Assembly (NCBI GenBank): GCA_004293815.1
Contig: RDZD01000026.1
Coordinates: 1-64,000 of the forward strand
Direction of reading: 5' to 3'
DNA: 64,000 nucleotides
Source: Cytophagales bacterium
GTDB taxonomy: Bacteria; Bacteroidota; Bacteroidia; Cytophagales; Bernardetiaceae
The notes beneath the pieces are model-generated. The model did not search any database. It was not told the origin of the DNA and was given only the letters and a program-made list of their open reading frames with translations. Shown here one piece after another: positions 61,301-64,000 of this stretch (positions are counted from its first letter, which is position 1; each line of letters opens with the position of its first letter). The translations under genes and the position numbers were made by a program.

Positions 61301-61900
61301 CAAATCACCCATCATGCTACCAAGCATCAAGTAGATAACAATCAAAATGATGCCTTGCGTATAAACGACTATCATTTTACGCGAAAGCGCACCGCTGACA
61401 AAAAACAATACGCCTGAAAAGAATAAATTAGGCACTACCAGAGTCAAAAAAGGCTGCCAATATCTTGCAAAGCTAAAAGGCAAATACTTGTCTGCATCTA
61501 TCCAAGGCATGAGTTCTCCAAGCATCAGGCCAAGCGGAAGACCTGAAAAAATGAATAGTAAAACCACAAAAGAACCTAAAAAACGTCCCATCAAATACGC
61601 CGTTTTATTCAGCGGGGTGGTAAACATGATAGACTCTGTCTTGTGTTCAAAATCTCTCAAAACAGCCACGCCCATCACAGCAGAGGCCACCATAAAAAAC
61701 AGCAATGTGAATAAACATTCTACCTGAGCCACCACGGCGTTGGCATTTTTCTTGACCTGTCCCATGCCGCCACCCAGAGAAATAATATCTTCTGTGGACA
61801 TAAAGGCCAAGGAAAGTGCAAAGATGAGCGCAAAATAAATATAGGTAGCTGGGCGAACTGAGCGGTATTTTAGCTCAAATTTAAATACTTCTGCAAACAT
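58316..61900 (-). CDS. ABC-2 permease fused to M1 aminopeptidase
   Basis: 1194 residues from the ATG at 61900 (MFAEVFKFELKYRSVRP); the longer frame adds a non-family lead from an upstream start. The first about 580 residues contain two ABC-2-type permease halves of about six membrane helices each, then a single helix near 600 and an M1 peptidase domain (about 640-1150). The zinc site is intact: H935-E-I-A-H939 in AHEIAHQWWGHQ, with E959 in LSESMSEY; family relatives carry the same spacing. The peptidase faces outside the inner membrane. An ATP-binding partner gene is expected but is not adjacent. It probably exports or processes a peptide. Divergent from the aminotransferase. Confidence 0.88.
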   Translation of the reverse strand: MFAEVFKFELKYRSVRPATYIYFALIFALSLAFMSTEDIISLGGGMGQVKKNANAVVAQVECLFTLLFFMVASAVMGVAVLRDFEHKTESIMFTTPLNKTAYLMGRFLGSFVVLLFIFSGLPLGLMLGELMPWIDADKYLPFSFARYWQPFLTLVVPNLFFSGVLFFVSGALSRKMIVVYTQGIILIVIYLMLGSMMGDLDNKEIAAVLDPFATRTVGYITDYWSISQQNNDLVPFEGALLYNRLFVLALGALVLGLCLYVFKFQVILNPLIRPKKQKEVVSNPSLAASISIPKVHQILNLSTYIKQITTLTNFYFRTTLKEIPFIAIVICGLILLISNSQYINMMYGIQTYPTTYSMLEVIQGFNLFLLIIMVFYSGEMIWRERQVNINLIYDAFPMPDFVSLVSKFLAMALIYCAVFLLLIVTGVLIQTFQGYYKYELGIYFTSLYTSSLLGLLLYTLLAFFIQVMVNDKFVGYAVIVVFFIANLVLSQLGLEHQMFSFGSASMGTYSDMNSYGHFPISFSWYSLYWSALSVVLFGVAVLLSVRGSESLLKTRLKIGKVRMGKGLIALLILSFCTFGFTGCFIYYNTNMLNSYSNSDDLEKLRVDYEKTLKKYENIPQPRIVETKLKVDIFPEERDFIADGFYILKNKSNTTISDIHISYPSSAEFVVQNLSFEGGSKLKQEFKDFRYYIHTLNKPLAPNDSVKMSFKIHYKTEGFKEGGNSSEVVYNGTFFNNTNFPTLGYEEAGELSDEDKRKEYGLKPKERAKPRTDPHGLDQCLFGDDADRIRFEITLSTSKDQIAIAPGYLKKQWVEKDRNHYLYSMEDAPMVNFYNIVSAKYEVMRQDYKGVKLEIYYHKGHEYNLERMMTAMKKSLDYYNKAYSPYQYRQIRILEFPRYSSFAQSFANTIPYSEGIGFIMNIKEEDNDMVTFVTAHEIAHQWWGHQVTEAAVIGSSMLSESMSEYSALMVMKQMYPEEQMQKFLKYELDRYLLGRASEKIKEQPLFNVESQQYIHYNKGSLVFYALQDYIGEDSINMAFSRYVKDWKYRGNPYPTSVDMLKYIKDVTPDSLQYLVTDMFERIVLYENKAEKASFIQEGNRYKVTIEAKVEKFEADSLGVEQKRPLADWIDVAVMTKIEGKDKIVYRKKHKFTKEKEVLVFCVDKKPSKAGLDPINMLIDKHPEDNMTRVIEEKAK

Positions 61901-62474
61901 ATTCAGCGAGTCTGAACAAAAGAGAACAAAGGAAGAATAGATACAATAAAGCCTATAAGTTAGGGCTAGCAAAATATAATGGGGCAGCTAGTAGCCTCAA
62001 AGATAAGAACGATGTTTGAATAAACTACTTCTTTAGTATATAAAATTTCTAAAATTTTATATATCCGACAACTCTACATTTATCTGGCAAAGCATTCTAT
62101 GACAATTCATTAGTATGTTCAGACCTTTCTTTAGGCTTAAATCTCGAACACGACTTGTTCTTTAAACCTTGGCTTTTGTTCATGTTAAACTGTTTTGTCA
62201 TCGCTATTTTTAGCTATGCCTGACTCCAGAAAATGTCTGTTTCGCGGCACGTAACTTCAAAAATGTTCTTATGAGCACATATTTTAAAACTTTATTTTGA
62301 AGATAAATGCAAAACTTTTTAGCCACAAAAAAAATACGTTCGTTTTTTTTGTATATTTCGCACCAGTTCAAGTAAAGCAAATATTTTATCAAGGGGCTGT
62401 TGGGGGATTTTTTGAGGTGCGTGATACAAATCATGTGGCCTGTCTAATCACAATCACAAAATAAACTTTGACCA
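61901..62474. other. 574-base divergent gap
   Basis: Non-coding. It contains a minus-strand -7-like TATCTTTG (plus 61998-62005) toward the permease-peptidase, an AT-rich perfect palindrome at 62037-62063, and an imperfect plus-strand TATATTTC (62352-62359) toward the aminotransferase. No ORF or RNA gene is credible. Confidence 0.6.
62037..62063. repeat. AT-rich perfect palindrome
   Basis: TATATAAAATTT (62037-62048), a 3-base centre CTA, and AAATTTTATATA (62052-62063). Possible operator or cruciform; AT-rich so chance matching is more likely than for a GC-mixed repeat. Confidence 0.65.
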
Positions 62475-63686
62475 ATGAGCAATGAATCTGAAAAGCGTTT
62501 TTTGGCGAGACGCATTTACGAAGTAGAAGAATCCCAAACTCTGGCTATGGCTAAGGCCACACGTGAGCTGAAAAGCAAAGGGATAAACGTGATTAACTTT
62601 ACACTAGGTGAGCCTGATTTTGAGACTCCTTCGTTTATCAAAGAAGCTGCCATTGAGGCCATTCATAGCAATAAAACCTTCTACACACCTGTAAGCGGCA
62701 TTCCTGAGCTCAGAGAGGGCATTGCGCATAAGCTACAAACCCAAAATAATATTCTTTGTAAAGCAGAAAACATTGTGGTGTCTACGGGTGCAAAACAATC
62801 TATAGCCAATGCCATGTTTTCTTTGGTCAATGAAGGTGATGAGGTGTTAATTTTATCGCCTTACTGGGTATCTTATGTGGGTATAGTACAACTGGCTGGT
62901 GGCAAGCCTGTTCTGCTCAAAGGCTCTTTGGAGAATGATTATAAAGTATCGGCTGCCGCTTTGAGTTCAGCCATCACAAGCCGTACCAAAGTGCTCATTT
63001 ACTCCTCACCTTGCAATCCTACAGGGTCGGTTTTTACGGAAGCTGAGATTCGCGCTTTTGCCAAAGTGATAGAAGCACACCCACAGCTGTTTGTGATTGC
63101 CGACGAAATTTATGAATATATTGTTTTTGAAGATAAGCATTTCAGTATGGGAAGTCTGCCCGAAATTGCAGACCGCGTTATCACAATTAATGGGTTTTCT
63201 AAGGGCTATGCCATGACAGGTTGGCGTTTGGGTTATATGTGCGCGCCCTTGCCCATAGCCAAGGCTTGCGATAAAATTCAAGGCCAATTTACCTCTGCCA
63301 CCAACTCTATTGGCCAATATGCTGCTTTGGCAGCCATCAAGGGGTCTCTTGACGAAAGTCTCAAAATGACAGCCGCTTACAAAGAAAGGCGTGCATTAAT
63401 GAAGTCTTTGTTAGACCAAATTCAAGGACTAAAGTGCAATACACCTGCTGGTGCATTTTATTTTTTCCCAGATATAAGTGCCTTTTTTGGTAAAAAATAT
63501 GGTGACAAAACCATCAATAATGCCGACGATTTATGCCTCTACTTGCTCTATGAGGGCCATGTGGCCACTGTTATGGGCGAGGCTTTCGGAGAGCCTAACT
63601 GCATACGACTTTCATACGCCACTTCTCAAGATACCATACGTGAGGGTGTAGCCAAGATGAAAACAGCTTTAGAAAAGCTCAAATAA
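62475..63686 (+). CDS. Class I/II PLP aminotransferase (aspartate-type)
   Basis: 403 residues. Fold type I aminotransferase of subgroup I-gamma: FTLGEPDFETPSF near 40, TFYTPVSGIPELREGIA, NIVVSTGAKQSIANAMF, SPYWVSY (Tyr stacking PLP), YSSPCNPTGSVF (Asn), ADEIYEYIVF and the PLP Lys243 in NGFSKGYAMTGWRLGY; the substrate carboxylate Arg is in CIRLSYATS. It probably transaminates aspartate or prephenate with 2-oxoglutarate; the precise amino donor cannot be told from the sequence. The next gene starts 37 bases downstream. Confidence 0.93.
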   Translation: MSNESEKRFLARRIYEVEESQTLAMAKATRELKSKGINVINFTLGEPDFETPSFIKEAAIEAIHSNKTFYTPVSGIPELREGIAHKLQTQNNILCKAENIVVSTGAKQSIANAMFSLVNEGDEVLILSPYWVSYVGIVQLAGGKPVLLKGSLENDYKVSAAALSSAITSRTKVLIYSSPCNPTGSVFTEAEIRAFAKVIEAHPQLFVIADEIYEYIVFEDKHFSMGSLPEIADRVITINGFSKGYAMTGWRLGYMCAPLPIAKACDKIQGQFTSATNSIGQYAALAAIKGSLDESLKMTAAYKERRALMKSLLDQIQGLKCNTPAGAFYFFPDISAFFGKKYGDKTINNADDLCLYLLYEGHVATVMGEAFGEPNCIRLSYATSQDTIREGVAKMKTALEKLK

Positions 63687-63723
63687 TGCTTTTCTTAACA
63701 TCAACCTCCTACTTAGACTCTCC

Positions 63724-64000
63724 ATGAAAGCCATTATTCCAATAGCAGGCCGCGCCGACCATTATCGACCCCATATCTACGCGCAACCTAAACCGCTTGT
63801 ACCCATTGCAGGAAAGCCTGTTATTGGGCATATCATTGATATTTTGCATCAAAAAGCGGGCGTTGATGAGTTCATATTTGTAACAAGCAACAGCGGCAGA
63901 AGAATAGAACAGTACATAGATAAAGACTACAAGAACAGAACCTTTAAAACCCATTTTGTAGTCCAAGAACAGCGCAAAGGCTCTGCACATGCTGTTTGGC
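63724..64000 (+). CDS. Sugar-phosphate nucleotidyltransferase, 5' part only
   Basis: 92 residues before the window ends. The frame starts MKAIIPIAGRADHYRPH and has the family PKPLVPIAGKPVIGHIIDIL, EFIFVTSNSG and QEQRKGSAHAV, like GlmU/RmlA-type nucleotidyltransferases that join a sugar-1-phosphate to a nucleotide. The usual signature GxGTRLRP reads GRADHYRP, so the G-T-R of the phosphate-binding loop is changed while the rest is conserved. Either a divergent subfamily or an altered activity. It follows the aminotransferase by 37 bases on the same strand. Confidence 0.75.
   Translation, partial: MKAIIPIAGRADHYRPHIYAQPKPLVPIAGKPVIGHIIDILHQKAGVDEFIFVTSNSGRRIEQYIDKDYKNRTFKTHFVVQEQRKGSAHAVW

Noticed and set aside
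62210-62434. 74-codon minus-strand frame in the divergent gap
   Set aside because: No signal peptide, domain or promoter; composition is that of AT-rich non-coding sequence.
63724-63760. Frameshift as the reason for the odd GRADHYRPH loop
   Set aside because: Flanking residues on both sides stay in one frame with family motifs at normal spacing, so a substitution is more likely than an indel.
1-64000. Mobile elements, prophage or integrated plasmid
   Set aside because: No transposase, integrase, terminase or relaxase motif was found, and both tRNA genes lack a duplicated 3' end nearby.

Overview
The window looks like a chromosomal segment of a gliding-type member of the Bacteroidota, most likely a Cytophagales relative. 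This is inferred from several things seen together: promoters of the Bacteroidetes type (TTTG about 17-20 bases before TAnnTTTG), a protein with a C-terminal type IX secretion (Por) sorting tail, a GldA-type gliding ABC ATPase, a type III glutamine synthetase, a NusB with a very long N-terminal extension, and several periplasmic-sensor proteins (TPR or propeller, one membrane helix, coiled coil) that end in PP2C/SpoIIE or cyclase domains. I see no integrase, transposase, phage gene or CRISPR array. Gene density is high and most genes look like native housekeeping or surface functions.

Layout. 1-5.7 kb (minus strand): a truncated lipoprotein, a YbhN/LPG-synthase-like flippase downstream of nusB, an effector-binding-domain protein paired with a WYL regulator, and a GT-C membrane glycosyltransferase. 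6.2-8.1 kb (plus): a solitary Cas6-like endoribonuclease framed by direct repeats and a long hairpin, then an inositol monophosphatase. 8.1-20.6 kb: a TPR adenylate cyclase, glnN, a propeller-SpoIIE giant, a DUF218 protein, Sua5 and a TPR-SpoIIE protein. 20.8-28.9 kb: DUF2252, tatC, a DJ-1/AraC regulator and a four-gene translationally coupled operon led by an M1 aminopeptidase homologue that has lost all three zinc ligands. 28.9-35.3 kb (minus): ppk1, a lytic transglycosylase and a large envelope protein. 35.6-39.0 kb: tRNA-Trp, secE, nusG, rplK, rplA, rplJ, rplL under one good promoter and ending at a strong terminator.

39-64 kb: glyA; tRNA-Gln with its own promoter and terminator; an SGNH hydrolase; gldA; a dehydrogenase-gmhA pair; a TPR-GAF-SpoIIE protein; a T9SS cargo protein with a small secreted protein upstream; lepB, a membrane protein and a GmhB-like phosphatase; queA, a GT2 glycosyltransferase and an oligopeptide-binding lipoprotein; a secreted CHAT protein whose catalytic Cys is Thr; an ABC-2 permease fused to an intact M1 peptidase; an aminotransferase; and the start of a sugar-phosphate nucleotidyltransferase that runs off the end.

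The genes serve envelope building and export (TatC, LepB, SecE, GT-C, GT2, GmhA/GmhB, lytic transglycosylase, T9SS cargo), translation and tRNA modification (ribosomal proteins, QueA, Sua5) and signalling. Points most worth a second look: the orphan Cas6 with structured flanks, three protease-fold proteins with broken active sites (M1, CHAT, gluzincin-like), three SpoIIE outputs plus one cyclase with no histidine kinase nearby, and a nested inverted repeat in a divergent gap at about 16.08 kb. No database search was possible; family names rest on motifs read by eye.
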